Source: Pseudomonas abietaniphila
GTDB lineage: Bacteria; Pseudomonadota; Gammaproteobacteria; Pseudomonadales; Pseudomonadaceae
Direction: 5' to 3'
Assembly: GCF_900100795.1 (NCBI RefSeq)
Contig: NZ_FNCO01000009.1
Span: 186,001-250,000 of the forward strand
Length of the DNA: 64,000 nt
The translations under genes and the position numbers were made by a program. Under the pieces are notes generated by a model. That model worked only from the letters and a program-made list of their open reading frames with translations. It did not search any database and had not been told where the DNA came from. Shown here in pieces: positions 35,217 to 44,707 of this stretch (the stretch's first letter is position 1; every line of letters begins with the position of its first letter).

Positions 35217-35592
35217 GGTGTTATTCCTCGAATGAACGCAACACATCACGGCGCTGCCGTGCTGTGGTTTGCGCGCGCGCAATGCCAAGGGAATCGCGGC
35301 GCACCATGTTGGGTATTTCGCACCAACACGCGTCACCTGACAAGCGCAAAAGTAACAGGCGGGAATCGCGCTCGGTCTGGCAAGGCGCTGCCTGGCGAGC
35401 GTGCAGGCGACAGCGGGCGCGGAAATGCGTGTGGCCGAATATCAAATTTCAGGCATGAAAAATCAATCGCTTACCGGTCATCCGGGCAATTTCAGTTTTC
35501 AGAGGCGCACGAAAATAAAACTTGCGTCGCAGATTTCGCAGTGGTAAAAATTTTTACCACCACAACACACACCATCTGCGTCGAGGTTCCAA
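35217..35592. promoter_or_regulatory. Divergent promoter region of XRE-cupin and ABC operon
   Basis: About 375 bases. Within it a perfect 20-bp palindrome at 35541-35560 (GTGGTAAAAATTTTTACCAC) lies 32 bases before the ABC binding-protein start and is the strongest operator candidate. No gene is present. Confidence 0.7.
35541..35560. promoter_or_regulatory. Perfect 20-bp palindrome upstream of the ABC operon
   Basis: GTGGTAAAAATTTTTACCAC is an exact reverse complement of itself over 20 bases. It is placed where a regulator would act on the ABC operon. The XRE-cupin protein is the likely binder (inference). Confidence 0.75.
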
Positions 35593-36654
35593 ATGCACAA
35601 GAAGCACAAGCCGTGCCACGCGTTAGCCGCTCTCGCGTTTGCCGTCGCCGGTCTGGCCGCCGCACAGACTGCAAGCGCCCGTGACCTGACCATCGTTTCC
35701 TGGGGAGGAAACTTTCAGGACGCGCAACGGGAAATTTTCTTCACGCCGTTTGCCCAGCAAACCGGCAAGAAAGTCCTCGACCAAAGCTGGGACGGTGGCG
35801 TGGGTGTCCTCGACGCCAAAGTGAAAGTCGGCAACCCGAACTGGGACGTCGTCGAAGTGGAAGCCGAAGACCTGGCGCTGGGTTGCGACTCGGGGCTCTA
35901 CGAAAAAATCGACTGGGCGAAAGTCGGCAACAAGGCTGACTTCATCCCCGAAGCCGTGAACGACTGCGGCGTCGGCGCGATCGTGTGGAACACCGGTGTG
36001 GCGTGGGACGGTGACAAGCTGAAAACTGCACCGACCTCGTGGGCCGACTTCTTCGACACGCAGAAATTTCCAGGCAAACGCGGCCTGCGCAAAGGCCCTA
36101 AATACTCGCTGGAATTCGCCCTCATCGCCGACGGCGTGAAGCCCGCCGACGTGTACAAAGTGCTGCGCACCCCTGAAGGCGTGGACCGCGCGTTCAACAA
36201 GCTGAACAGCATCAAATCCAGCATCGTCTGGTGGGAAGCCGGCGCCCAGCCGCTGCAGATGCTGTCCGCGGGCGACGTGGTCATGAGCTCGGCCTACAAC
36301 GGCCGCATCACCGGTTTCAACCGTAACGAAGGCAAGCACTTCAAGTTCCTGTGGAACGGCAGCGTGTCGGCGATCGACTCCTGGACCGTGCTCAAGGGCA
36401 GCGAAAACAAAGCAGCCGCCATGGACTTCATCGCGTTCGCCAGCAAGCCGGAAAACCTGTCCAAGCTGCCGAAGTTCATCGCCTACGGCCTGCCCAACAA
36501 GAAAGCCAACGACCTGGTGCCGGCAGACCTGAAGGCCGACCTGCCGACCACGCCGGACAATCTCGCCGCCGCGCTGCCGCTGGACGTCGAGTTCTGGGTC
36601 GACAACACCGAGTCGCTTACCGAGCGTTTCAACGCCTGGATCGCGCAGAAGTAA
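35593..36654 (+). CDS. ABC transporter substrate-binding protein (PotD-like)
   Basis: A 353-residue periplasmic protein. The signal peptide runs to about residue 29 (LAALAFAVAGLAAAQTASA-RD). The mature part starts LTIVSWGGNFQDAQ, typical of polyamine/opine-type PotD relatives. The substrate is probably a polyamine or amino compound because an aminotransferase gene ends the operon (inference). Two hairpins lie between it and the ATPase gene. Confidence 0.86.
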   Translation: MHKKHKPCHALAALAFAVAGLAAAQTASARDLTIVSWGGNFQDAQREIFFTPFAQQTGKKVLDQSWDGGVGVLDAKVKVGNPNWDVVEVEAEDLALGCDSGLYEKIDWAKVGNKADFIPEAVNDCGVGAIVWNTGVAWDGDKLKTAPTSWADFFDTQKFPGKRGLRKGPKYSLEFALIADGVKPADVYKVLRTPEGVDRAFNKLNSIKSSIVWWEAGAQPLQMLSAGDVVMSSAYNGRITGFNRNEGKHFKFLWNGSVSAIDSWTVLKGSENKAAAMDFIAFASKPENLSKLPKFIAYGLPNKKANDLVPADLKADLPTTPDNLAAALPLDVEFWVDNTESLTERFNAWIAQK

Positions 36655-36668
36655 GACTCACCTTCCCG

Positions 36669-36731
36669 GCCGCCCGCTTCAGGGCGGCGGTTTAACCCAT
36701 GAATGATCCCCGCCTCGCGCTGTTCGCGAGG
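36669..36731 (+). promoter_or_regulatory. Two hairpins between binding-protein and ATPase genes
   Basis: A seven-base stem (GCCGCCC at 36669-36675 with GGGCGGC at 36682-36688) and a second (CCTCGCG at 36713-36719 with CGCGAGG at 36725-36731). No T-tract follows. They may stabilise or attenuate the mRNA so that more binding protein than ATPase is made. Confidence 0.6.
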
Positions 36732-36820
36732 TGCGGTCACTGTTTGCTTCTTCATTTTGCGTGAGCAGGCAGATGAGTAGCGAAAACGGATTCTGCCTAC
36801 TCCCTGATGAGGGCTGCGAC

Positions 36821-37900
36821 ATGAAACACCTGGTCAGCTTCAAGAACATACAAAAAACCTACGACGGCTTTCGTCCTGTCGTCAAAGACCTGAACCTGGA
36901 CATCAAGGAAGGCGAATTCGTCACCCTGCTCGGCCCTTCCGGCTCGGGCAAAACCACCAGTCTGATGATGCTGGCCGGTTTTGAAACGCCCACCCACGGC
37001 GAGATTTTCCTGAAAGACAAGCCGCTGCATAACCTGCCGCCGCACAAGCGCGACATCGGCATGGTGTTTCAGAACTACGCGCTGTTCCCGCACATGACCA
37101 TTGAGGAAAACCTCGCGTTTCCGCTGTCCGTGCGCAAGATGAACCGTATAGAGCGGGCCGAGAAAGTCCGCCGCGCCTTGGACATGGTCCGGCTCAACGA
37201 TTTCGCAAAACGCTACCCGGCGCAAATGTCCGGCGGCCAGCAGCAGCGTGTAGCCCTGGCGCGGGCACTGGTGTTCGAGCCCAAGCTGGTGCTGATGGAC
37301 GAACCGCTCGGCGCACTCGACAAGCAACTGCGCGAACACATGCAGCTGGAAATCAAGCATCTGCACAAGCAACTCGGGCTCACCGTCGTCTACGTGACCC
37401 ATGATCAGAGCGAAGCCCTGACGATGTCGGATCGCGTGGCGGTGTTCAACGACGGCGTGATTCAGCAGATCGACAGCCCGGCCGCCATTTACGAAACCCC
37501 GACCAAAAGCTTCGTGGCGCAGTTCATCGGTGAGAACAACACGTTGCTGGGCACCGTGCTTTCCAGAGACGCGACCCACTCCAGCGTCCGTCTCAAGGAC
37601 GGCAGCATCGTGCAGGCAATCACGGTCACCGACGCGCAACCGGGCGAGTCCGTCGCGCTGTGCATCCGCCCTGAGCGCGTGATTGTCAGCGCCGCCGGAA
37701 CAACGCCTTTGACCGCGCGCATCCGCGAGTACATCTACCTCGGTGACCACGTGCGGATGATCACCGAAATCGCCGGCCAGCCTGACTTCATGATCAAGCT
37801 GCCGACCGCGCAGATGGACAGCAGCTGGACCGTCGGCAGCTCCATTTCCCTCTCGTGGGCGCCCGAGCATATTCGCGCCCTCGACGTCATCCAGCACTGA
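36821..37900 (+). CDS. ABC transporter ATP-binding protein (PotA-like)
   Basis: A 359-residue ATPase. Walker A GPSGSGKT is at residues 38-45. The signature MSGGQQQ begins at residue 136 and Walker B ends in D160-E161 (MDEP). A C-terminal TOBE-like domain follows (CIRPERVIVSA). ATG 36821 follows GATGAGGG; a longer frame from 36731 is unlikely. Cotranscribed with the permeases (10 bases before the first). Confidence 0.9.
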   Translation: MKHLVSFKNIQKTYDGFRPVVKDLNLDIKEGEFVTLLGPSGSGKTTSLMMLAGFETPTHGEIFLKDKPLHNLPPHKRDIGMVFQNYALFPHMTIEENLAFPLSVRKMNRIERAEKVRRALDMVRLNDFAKRYPAQMSGGQQQRVALARALVFEPKLVLMDEPLGALDKQLREHMQLEIKHLHKQLGLTVVYVTHDQSEALTMSDRVAVFNDGVIQQIDSPAAIYETPTKSFVAQFIGENNTLLGTVLSRDATHSSVRLKDGSIVQAITVTDAQPGESVALCIRPERVIVSAAGTTPLTARIREYIYLGDHVRMITEIAGQPDFMIKLPTAQMDSSWTVGSSISLSWAPEHIRALDVIQH

Positions 37901-37910
37901 GGCGCCGATC

Positions 37911-39158
37911 ATGAGCCAGACCGCCACACTGCTTCAGGGCGATGAAGATACCTTCGACCTGAGGGCCAAGCTGCGCAAGTCCCAGCGCGCCTACAAACTG
38001 AAGTCCCTTGCGCTGATCGCTCCGTTGTTCCTGTTCGTGCTGGTGTGCTTTGCATTCCCCATCGGCACGATGCTCAGTCGCAGCGTCGACAACCCTGAAG
38101 TCAATACGGCGATGCCGGCGACGACTGCCGCCTTGAGCACTTGGCAAGGCAACGCACTGCCTGATGAACGCACCTACGTGGCCTTGATCAAGGACCTGGC
38201 CGATGCCAAAGAGAACGGTCAGATTCTGGCGCTGAGCAAACGCCTGAGTTACGAAATTCCGGACTACCGCACGGTCATCACCAAGACCTTGCGCAAGTTG
38301 CCGGACGACAGCGCCGCATCGAAACGCGACGCGCTCATTGAGGTCGACAGGGCCTGGGGCGACGTCACCTACTGGAAAGCGCTCAAGCAAGCTTCGTCGA
38401 AACTGACGCCGTATTACCTGCTGGCCTCGCTGGATCATCGCTTTGATCCGGCGGCGGGCAGCATCGTCAAGGCCGATCCCAATCAGTCGATCTACGTCGA
38501 CATCTTCGCCCGCACGTTCTACATCGGCGCCATCGTCACGGTGCTCTGCCTGTTGCTCGGATTTCCCGTGGCGTACTGGCTGGCGATCCTGCCGGAAGGC
38601 AAAAGCAACCTGCTGATGATCTGCGTGCTGCTGCCGTTTTGGACCTCGTTGATCGTGCGCACGGCGGCGTGGATCGTGCTGTTGCAATCGGACGGTCTGA
38701 TCAATCGGACCTTGATGTTCCTCGGCGTCGTGGATGCGCCGATCCAACTGGTGTTCAACAGGACCGGGGTGATCATCGCGATGACCCATGTGCTGCTGCC
38801 GTTCATGATCCTGCCGCTGTACAGCGTCATGAAAAGCATTCCGTCGAACTACGTGCGTGCCGCCATTTCCCTGGGTGCTCACCCGTTCGTGGCGTTCTGG
38901 CGCGTCTATGTCCCGCAGACCGTCGCGGGGCTGGCAGCGGGCGGTTTGCTCACGTTCATCCTTGCCATCGGTTACTACGTGACACCCGCGCTGGTGGGCG
39001 GCGCTGCCGATCAGATGGTCAGCTACTTCGTCGCGTTCTACACCAACAAGACGGTGAACTGGGGCATGGCGTCGGCGCTCGGCAGCCTGCTGCTGATCGC
39101 GACGCTGTTGCTCTACGTGGTGTACGGCAAGCTCACCCAACCGACCCAGGCGAGGTAA
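37911..39158 (+). CDS. ABC transporter permease (PotB-like, with large insertion)
   Basis: A 415-residue permease. The first transmembrane helix is at about residues 33-55. It is followed by an extra, mostly soluble segment of about 120 residues (roughly 60-195) that ordinary PotB proteins of about 290-310 residues do not have. The C-terminal half carries the usual permease helices and the EAA-like loop (AAISLGAHPFVAFWRVYVP). Confidence 0.87.
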   Translation: MSQTATLLQGDEDTFDLRAKLRKSQRAYKLKSLALIAPLFLFVLVCFAFPIGTMLSRSVDNPEVNTAMPATTAALSTWQGNALPDERTYVALIKDLADAKENGQILALSKRLSYEIPDYRTVITKTLRKLPDDSAASKRDALIEVDRAWGDVTYWKALKQASSKLTPYYLLASLDHRFDPAAGSIVKADPNQSIYVDIFARTFYIGAIVTVLCLLLGFPVAYWLAILPEGKSNLLMICVLLPFWTSLIVRTAAWIVLLQSDGLINRTLMFLGVVDAPIQLVFNRTGVIIAMTHVLLPFMILPLYSVMKSIPSNYVRAAISLGAHPFVAFWRVYVPQTVAGLAAGGLLTFILAIGYYVTPALVGGAADQMVSYFVAFYTNKTVNWGMASALGSLLLIATLLLYVVYGKLTQPTQAR

Positions 39159-39163
39159 TCGAC

Positions 39164-39988
39164 ATGTTGCAGCCTTATGCGTCCCCCGCTGAAAAGCTCG
39201 CCCGGTTCGCCCTGGTGTCGGCGTCCATCCTGATCCTGCTGTTCCTGATCGTGCCGATCCTGGTGATCATTCCGCTGTCGTTCAATTCTTCGTCGTTCCT
39301 GACGTACCCCATGGACGGTTTTTCCTTGCGTTGGTACGAGGAGTTGATGTCTTCGCAGGACTGGCAGCAGGCGTTCAAGAACAGCTTCATCATCGCGCCC
39401 GGCGCCACGTTGCTGGCGATGGTCTTCGGCACCATGGCTTCAGTGGGCCTGTGCCGGGGTGACTTCCGCTTCAAAAGCGTGGTCATGGCGTTTCTGATCT
39501 CGCCGATGATCGTGCCGCTGATCATCGTGGCGGTCGGCCTGTACTTCTTCTTCGCCAAGCTGCAATTGCTCAACAGCTACATCGGCCTGGTGCTGGCCCA
39601 CGCCATGCTCGGCGTGCCCTTCGTCGTGATCACGGTCAACGCCACGCTGCAGGGGTTCAACACCAACCTGAGCCGCGCCGCAGCAAGCCTCGGCGCGCCG
39701 CCGTTGACCGTGTTCTTCAGGGTCGTGTTGCCGCTGATTGCGCCGGGTGTGATCTCCGGCGGGCTGTTTGCGTTTGCGACCTCCTTCGATGAAGTGGTGG
39801 TCACGCTGTTCCTCGCCAGCCCGTCGCAACGCACCCTGCCGCTGCAGATGTTCGCCGGGATCCGGGAGAACATCAGCCCGAACATCGCCGCCGTCGCCAC
39901 CATCATGGTCGTTTTGTCGGTGCTGATGTTGCTGACGCTGGAGGTGCTGAGGCGGCGCAACGAAAAACTGAAGGTAAAACAAGAATAA
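39164..39988 (+). CDS. ABC transporter permease (PotC-like)
   Basis: A 274-residue permease with about six transmembrane helices and the loop AAASLGAPPLTVFFRVVLP. It is preceded by GAGGTAATCGAC. It pairs with the upstream permease to form the channel. Confidence 0.9.
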   Translation: MLQPYASPAEKLARFALVSASILILLFLIVPILVIIPLSFNSSSFLTYPMDGFSLRWYEELMSSQDWQQAFKNSFIIAPGATLLAMVFGTMASVGLCRGDFRFKSVVMAFLISPMIVPLIIVAVGLYFFFAKLQLLNSYIGLVLAHAMLGVPFVVITVNATLQGFNTNLSRAAASLGAPPLTVFFRVVLPLIAPGVISGGLFAFATSFDEVVVTLFLASPSQRTLPLQMFAGIRENISPNIAAVATIMVVLSVLMLLTLEVLRRRNEKLKVKQE

Positions 39989-40089
39989 GCAGGCCGCGCC
40001 GCCCTGTCGGCCGCATCGAAGAAAACCACGTGACGCCTCCCGGACCGCCTTCGGGACGGCAAACTACTGTCCAGATTCAGAGGTTCAAA

Positions 40090-41337
40090 ATGGCTAACTT
40101 AGTTGGCGATGTATCCAGCGCTGCCCGCATCCTTCCGGAATTGAACGGCGAGAAGCTGTTCATTCGTCACGGCAAGGGCGCGTATCTCTGGGACGACAAG
40201 GGCCGCCAGTACATCGACACCGCGCTGGGTTTCGGCGCGGTGTTGCTCGGGCACGCCAATGACTCGGTCAACGCCGGCGTGACCCAAGCCCTGGCGGACA
40301 GTGCGGCGCCTTCCTGGGCGCACGTTCGCGAACACGGCGCGGCCACGGCACTGGCTCAGCACACCGGTGCGCTGAGCAAAGTGATGTTCACCAACTCCGG
40401 TAGCGAGGCAGTGCACCTGGCCTGCCGCGCGGCGCGGGCGTACACCGGTCGCAAGAAGATAGCCAAGATGGCGGCCGGTTTCGACGGCTGGTTCGATGAT
40501 GTCAGCTTCGGCAACGTGACCTCGAACGAAGCGAGCTTCAGCGATGGCGCTCGCCCCACGACCGAACGGACCACGCTGCTGCGCTTCAACGACTTCGAGG
40601 ATGTGGAGCGACTGTTCGCCGAAGATCAGGACATTGCGGCGGTCATCCTGGAACCGATGCTCGCCAACGCCGGCTGCATCATGCCGCTGCCCGGTTATCT
40701 GAAGCATGTGCAGGACATCGCCCACCAGCACGGTGCGCTGGTGATCTGCGACGAAGTGCTGATGGGCTTTCGCCTGTACGCAGGCCTCGCCGGTTTGCGC
40801 GAAGGGCTGGACCCTGATTTGGCCAGCGTCGGCAAAGCCATCGGCAATGGCGTTCCGGTGTCGGCGGTGGTCGGCAAGCCCGAGATTCTGGCGGGTTTCG
40901 AGGAAGGTCGCGTGGCACGCGGCGGCACGTTCAGCGGCAACCCAATGGCCTGCGCTGCCGTGACCAGCACCTTGGCGCAGCTGGACGAAAGCGACTTTGA
41001 GGCGCTGATCGAACGCGGCGACGCGCTGCGTCAGTCGATTGAAGCTGCCTTCAAATCCCAGGGCATCACGGTGGTCACCAGCGGCTATGGAAACGTCTTT
41101 GGCATCTGGCTTTCAGCGGACGCGCCGGTGACCTATGAGCAAGCGGCGCACAAGGCGAACCCTGCATTCACCACCGCGCTTCACCTGGCATTGCGTGAAG
41201 CAGGATTGCTGATGATGCCTTCGCCTTACGGACGGATTTACATCTCGTTCGAGCACACCGACGAGGTGATTGACGCGATGAAAGCGGCATTTGAAACCGC
41301 TGCCGCAAAATTGAAGCCGGCATTTGCCGACGCTTGA
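40090..41337 (+). CDS. Class III PLP-dependent aminotransferase (HemL-like)
   Basis: A 415-residue enzyme. The PLP-binding aspartate is D221 (CDEVLMGFR), and the Schiff-base lysine is K249 (SVGKAIGNG). The NSGSEAVHLACRAARAYTG and GTFSGNPMACAA motifs are typical of the class III/glutamate-1-semialdehyde aminomutase group. It is the last gene of the ABC operon, which suggests that the imported compound is an amine or omega-amino acid that is then transaminated. The true hemL role is unlikely because of this context. Confidence 0.85.
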   Translation: MANLVGDVSSAARILPELNGEKLFIRHGKGAYLWDDKGRQYIDTALGFGAVLLGHANDSVNAGVTQALADSAAPSWAHVREHGAATALAQHTGALSKVMFTNSGSEAVHLACRAARAYTGRKKIAKMAAGFDGWFDDVSFGNVTSNEASFSDGARPTTERTTLLRFNDFEDVERLFAEDQDIAAVILEPMLANAGCIMPLPGYLKHVQDIAHQHGALVICDEVLMGFRLYAGLAGLREGLDPDLASVGKAIGNGVPVSAVVGKPEILAGFEEGRVARGGTFSGNPMACAAVTSTLAQLDESDFEALIERGDALRQSIEAAFKSQGITVVTSGYGNVFGIWLSADAPVTYEQAAHKANPAFTTALHLALREAGLLMMPSPYGRIYISFEHTDEVIDAMKAAFETAAAKLKPAFADA

Positions 41338-41346
41338 AGGCTGGCC

Positions 41347-41808
41347 CTGAAAGCCGGCCTGCTGACGAATGCGGTGGCTCAGCGACATCCATGCTGCATG
41401 ACACACCGCGTTCGTCCGAGTGCGGCCCATACCCTCGTAACCTCCGACGTCTCCTACAGGTATTGCGGCGTTTCGGGGATTTTGCGGCACACATCGATTT
41501 GTAGGAGCCGGCTTGCTGGCGAATGCGGTGGGTCAGCGACATCCATGCTGCATGACACACCGCGTTCGTCCGAGTGCGGCCCATACCCTCGTAACCTCCG
41601 ACGTCTCCTACAGGTATTGCGGCGTTTCGGGGATTTTGCGGCACACATCGATTTGTAGGAGCCGGCTTGCTGGCGAATGCGGTAGGTCAGCGACATTCAT
41701 GCTGCATGACACACCGCATTCGTCCGAGTGCGGCCCATACCCTCGTAACCTCCGACGTCTCCTACAGGTAATGCGGGGTTACCAGAATTTGCGGTGGACA
41801 CTCAACCT
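41347..41808. repeat. 154-bp tandem repeat, three copies
   Basis: Copies lie at about 41347-41500, 41501-41654 and 41655-41808, with the segment AGCGACAT(C/T)CATGCTGCA repeating at 41381, 41535 and 41689, a constant period of 154. Copies 1 and 2 are nearly identical over most of their length; copy 3 diverges at the right end. A partial, degenerate fourth unit follows to about 41880. The repeats carry palindromic GTAGGAGCCGGCTTGCTGGC ends. No gene. Confidence 0.87.
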
Positions 41809-41904
41809 GTGGGAGCGAGCTTGGTCTGGGCGGCATTCCGACGAAGGAGGTGGGTCAGTGACATCGCCGGTGACTGATGCACTCCCCCGCTCTCAGGCTT
41901 GAGA

Positions 41905-42744
41905 TCACATCCCAGTGCCGAGCATCTTCAGCCACCGGCCTGGCGGGTAACCATAGGTCTTCACGAAATGCCGCGTCATGTGGCTTTGATCGGAAAATCC
42001 GGCCATCACGGACGCGTCACTCAGCGACACGCCCAGTGAAATCGAATGCCGCACCAGATCCAGTCTTCGCAGGGTCAGGTAGCGATGCGGGCTGGTGCCG
42101 AACAGCACGCGAAAATCCCGCGACAGGCGCCAGCGGTCGGTGTCACTGGCCTGCTCCAGTTGGTCGAGGCTGACGCCCTGCTCCAGGCTCGCCATCAGCA
42201 ACTCCCGCGCACGCTCGGCAGCCGCATAGTCAACCGATTGCCGCCCCTTGCGCACGCCCGCCGCGTCCTGCAGCGCCATGGCAATGTCGAACACTGCATC
42301 GTCCAGCTCCAGCGGATCGAGCGTTGTGTGCAAGTCCTGCAACAACCCCTGCGTCGCTTTGAACAACCGCGGATCGCTGGACACACCGCCTTTAATAAAC
42401 GGCAACGGTTTGCCGCCCAGCACATCCTGAATCATCGCCGGTTCCAGGTAGAACATCCGATAGCGAAAACCGTCTTCGGTGCCCGCATGCCCGTCGTGCG
42501 GCTCATCGGGGTGCAACACCATGGTCTGACCTGGCAGGTTGTTCACCCGCTCCTTGCCGTACTGAAAGCTTTGCACGCCCGACAAGGTATGCCCGATGGC
42601 ATAGGTGTCGTGCCGATGCATCTCGAAACCATGGCCATGGAAAAACGCCTCGATCCGCTCCATCTGCGGTAACGGTTTGGCACGCACCACCCAGTCCCGC
42701 TCGGAATGGGCGAGGTGGGCTTCTCCGTTTGAATATTTATCCAT
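41905..42744 (-). CDS. AraC-family transcriptional regulator
   Basis: A 279-residue AraC regulator. The N-terminal cupin-like sensor contains FEMHRHDTYAIGHTLSG and LHPDEPHDGHAG. The C-terminal double helix-turn-helix spans about residues 170-270 and contains VSLSDASVMAGFSDQSHMTRHF. The ligand is unknown. It is separated from the aminotransferase by the tandem repeat. Confidence 0.86.
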   Translation of the reverse strand: MDKYSNGEAHLAHSERDWVVRAKPLPQMERIEAFFHGHGFEMHRHDTYAIGHTLSGVQSFQYGKERVNNLPGQTMVLHPDEPHDGHAGTEDGFRYRMFYLEPAMIQDVLGGKPLPFIKGGVSSDPRLFKATQGLLQDLHTTLDPLELDDAVFDIAMALQDAAGVRKGRQSVDYAAAERARELLMASLEQGVSLDQLEQASDTDRWRLSRDFRVLFGTSPHRYLTLRRLDLVRHSISLGVSLSDASVMAGFSDQSHMTRHFVKTYGYPPGRWLKMLGTGM

Positions 42745-43021
42745 CGTGACGACTCATGATCGAAAGGTTGCAACGCGACACAGATACCATCTGGCAACAT
42801 TATTGGGAATGTTCAGGTGCATGGACGGTCCGACGGGCTGCGTCAGATTGATCCAGCACCTTTCAGACGACTGACGCGTGACCCACGGGTTCTCGTTTAC
42901 CGGAATGGCCATTAATGTGACACCATCGAGAACCGTTCTCAAATAAAAACAGGCGCGTGGCATCGACCGATTCGGCACACGCAGCCCTTGATGCCTCCTT
43001 CTTTACGCGGACTGCCTCACT

Positions 43022-43753
43022 ATGAATTTTCTGCGCCGTAGCGTGCTTGATCGACAGCTCAAACACTCCCTGTCCCGCAACAAATGCCGACTGGACAGTG
43101 GCATCCGAGGCCTGCGCAAGGATATGGAGCTGACCCTGGAATACGGCGTGAAGCTGCACCAGATCAAGATCAACGCCAGCAAACTGAGCATCGGCGCCTA
43201 CACCGATATCGTCAGCGGTTCAGAGCTGCAAAATGTCTCCAGCATCGGCCGCTACTGCTCCATTGCCCGCAATGTGACCATCGGTCAAAACCGGAAATCG
43301 CATCCACTGAGCTGGCTCAGCTCCCACAGTGGTCTGGTCGGCCTGCGTCAGCGCCAAAGCCCCGCCACCTCGACTCACGAGGAGGTCAAGCAGACCGTCG
43401 TCGGGCATGACGTGTGGATCGGCATGGACGTGTTGATTCTGGAAGGCGTTACCATTGGCACCGGCGCGGTGATTGGCGCTCAGTCGCTCATCACCAAGGA
43501 TGTTCCGCCGTACGCCATCGTGACGGGGTCGCCGGGCAAGGTGCAGCGCTATCGCTTCGAGCCGCACATCATCGACGGATTGCTCGCCAGCCAGTGGTGG
43601 AACCTGACCCCGCATCAACTCGCCGAACTGCCGATTGAAGACCCCGAGGCGCTGCTGGACGCGTTGAAAGGTTTTGTCGTGCCGGACAGTCACCCGGGCA
43701 AGGTCGTGGTGCGCAACCAGCCATTTGCGGTGGACTACCACGCAGCGCAGTGA
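43022..43753 (+). CDS. Hexapeptide-repeat acyltransferase (xenobiotic acetyltransferase-like)
   Basis: A 243-residue protein with left-handed beta-helix repeats (SIGAYTDIV, SIGRYCSIARNVTIG, VVGHDVWIGMDVLILEGVTIG, AVIGAQSLITKDVPPYAIVTGSPGKV in part), characteristic of CatB/LbH_XAT acetyltransferases. The target may be a sugar or an antibiotic-like molecule; I cannot tell. It ends exactly where the convergent hydrolase gene ends. Confidence 0.82.
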   Translation: MNFLRRSVLDRQLKHSLSRNKCRLDSGIRGLRKDMELTLEYGVKLHQIKINASKLSIGAYTDIVSGSELQNVSSIGRYCSIARNVTIGQNRKSHPLSWLSSHSGLVGLRQRQSPATSTHEEVKQTVVGHDVWIGMDVLILEGVTIGTGAVIGAQSLITKDVPPYAIVTGSPGKVQRYRFEPHIIDGLLASQWWNLTPHQLAELPIEDPEALLDALKGFVVPDSHPGKVVVRNQPFAVDYHAAQ

Positions 43754-44707
43754 CTAACCCGACTGTTTCGTGCTGACCGCAGCGTCGTTGGTGGCATGCG
43801 CGTCAGGCATCCTGGCATTGAGCAGCGCCTGAATCGCCTGATTGTAGGCCTGTCGTCCCAGGTTCATGCTGTTGTTGTGATTGCCACCGGGCACCATCAG
43901 CAGATGCTTGGGCTCTTGCGCCGCCTGGAAAAGCGCCTGGCTGAAGCGCGGCGAGACGAACGGATCGGCGGTCCCGTGAACGATCAGGAGCGGCATGTGG
44001 ACCTCGGCGATTTTGTCGATGGAGTCGAATTTTTGCGACACCAGCCAGCGCACCGGCAGCGATGTTCGCGTACTTGCAACGGACGCCGCCACATCGGCGA
44101 GGTTGGTGAAGGTCGACTCGATAATCAGGCCGCGCGCCTGTATCGGCTCCTTTCCCGTTTGCGCATCGCGGCCCAGCTCGGCGGCCAGGTCCACGGCCAC
44201 CGCACCACCGAGCGAATGCCCGTAGATCAGGCGCTTCTGCGGATCGGGCTGCAGTTGCTTCAACCGCTCCCAGGCGATCCGCGCATCCTCGTACACCGAG
44301 GCTTCAGAGGGCAGCTGCCCTTTGCTTTCGCCAAAGCCGCGATAGTCGATGGCCAGCACGGAAAAGCCCAAGGCATGCAATTGTTCGATGCGAAAGAACT
44401 GACCGGTGAGATTCCAGCGCGACCCATGCAGGTAAAGCACAGCGGGCGCGTCCTTTTTTTCCGCCAGCCACCACCAGGCGTGGATGTTCTGGGAGACGCC
44501 AAACGACGGCGCCTTGAGCTCCAGGACCTGAACGTCTTCCGGGATCCCGTGATACCAACTGGCGACGCCCGGTTCGATCATGAACACCAGCTCCCGCTCC
44601 TTGTGCTGCAATGCCGCGCACCCGACCGGCAGGCCGACGACGATCAACAGCATGCACAGCCAGAAAAACCAGCGCGCCTTGAAGTGGGCCAGGGAGAGTT
44701 GCGGCAT
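43754..44707 (-). CDS. Alpha/beta-hydrolase, membrane-anchored
   Basis: A 317-residue hydrolase. A hydrophobic N-terminus (about residues 12-31, WLCMLLIVVGLPVGCA) suggests a membrane anchor or signal; C in VGCA may be lipidated but the lipobox is imperfect. The nucleophile elbow is GHSLGG. The LIVHGTADPFVSP and VPGGNHNNS segments supply the acid and histidine. The start at 44707 (MPQLSLAHFK) follows GGAAACGC; an in-frame ATG at 44755 is less likely. Substrate unknown. Confidence 0.78.
   Translation of the reverse strand: MPQLSLAHFKARWFFWLCMLLIVVGLPVGCAALQHKERELVFMIEPGVASWYHGIPEDVQVLELKAPSFGVSQNIHAWWWLAEKKDAPAVLYLHGSRWNLTGQFFRIEQLHALGFSVLAIDYRGFGESKGQLPSEASVYEDARIAWERLKQLQPDPQKRLIYGHSLGGAVAVDLAAELGRDAQTGKEPIQARGLIIESTFTNLADVAASVASTRTSLPVRWLVSQKFDSIDKIAEVHMPLLIVHGTADPFVSPRFSQALFQAAQEPKHLLMVPGGNHNNSMNLGRQAYNQAIQALLNARMPDAHATNDAAVSTKQSG

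Noticed and set aside
40030..40089. Longer start for the aminotransferase at 40030
   Set aside because: The added residues are low-complexity and unlike the family N-terminus; the ATG at 40090 begins the normal fold.
41347..41808. Possible CRISPR array or phage attachment repeat
   Set aside because: The repeat unit is 154 bp with nearly identical whole units and no unique spacers; it is a tandem intergenic repeat.
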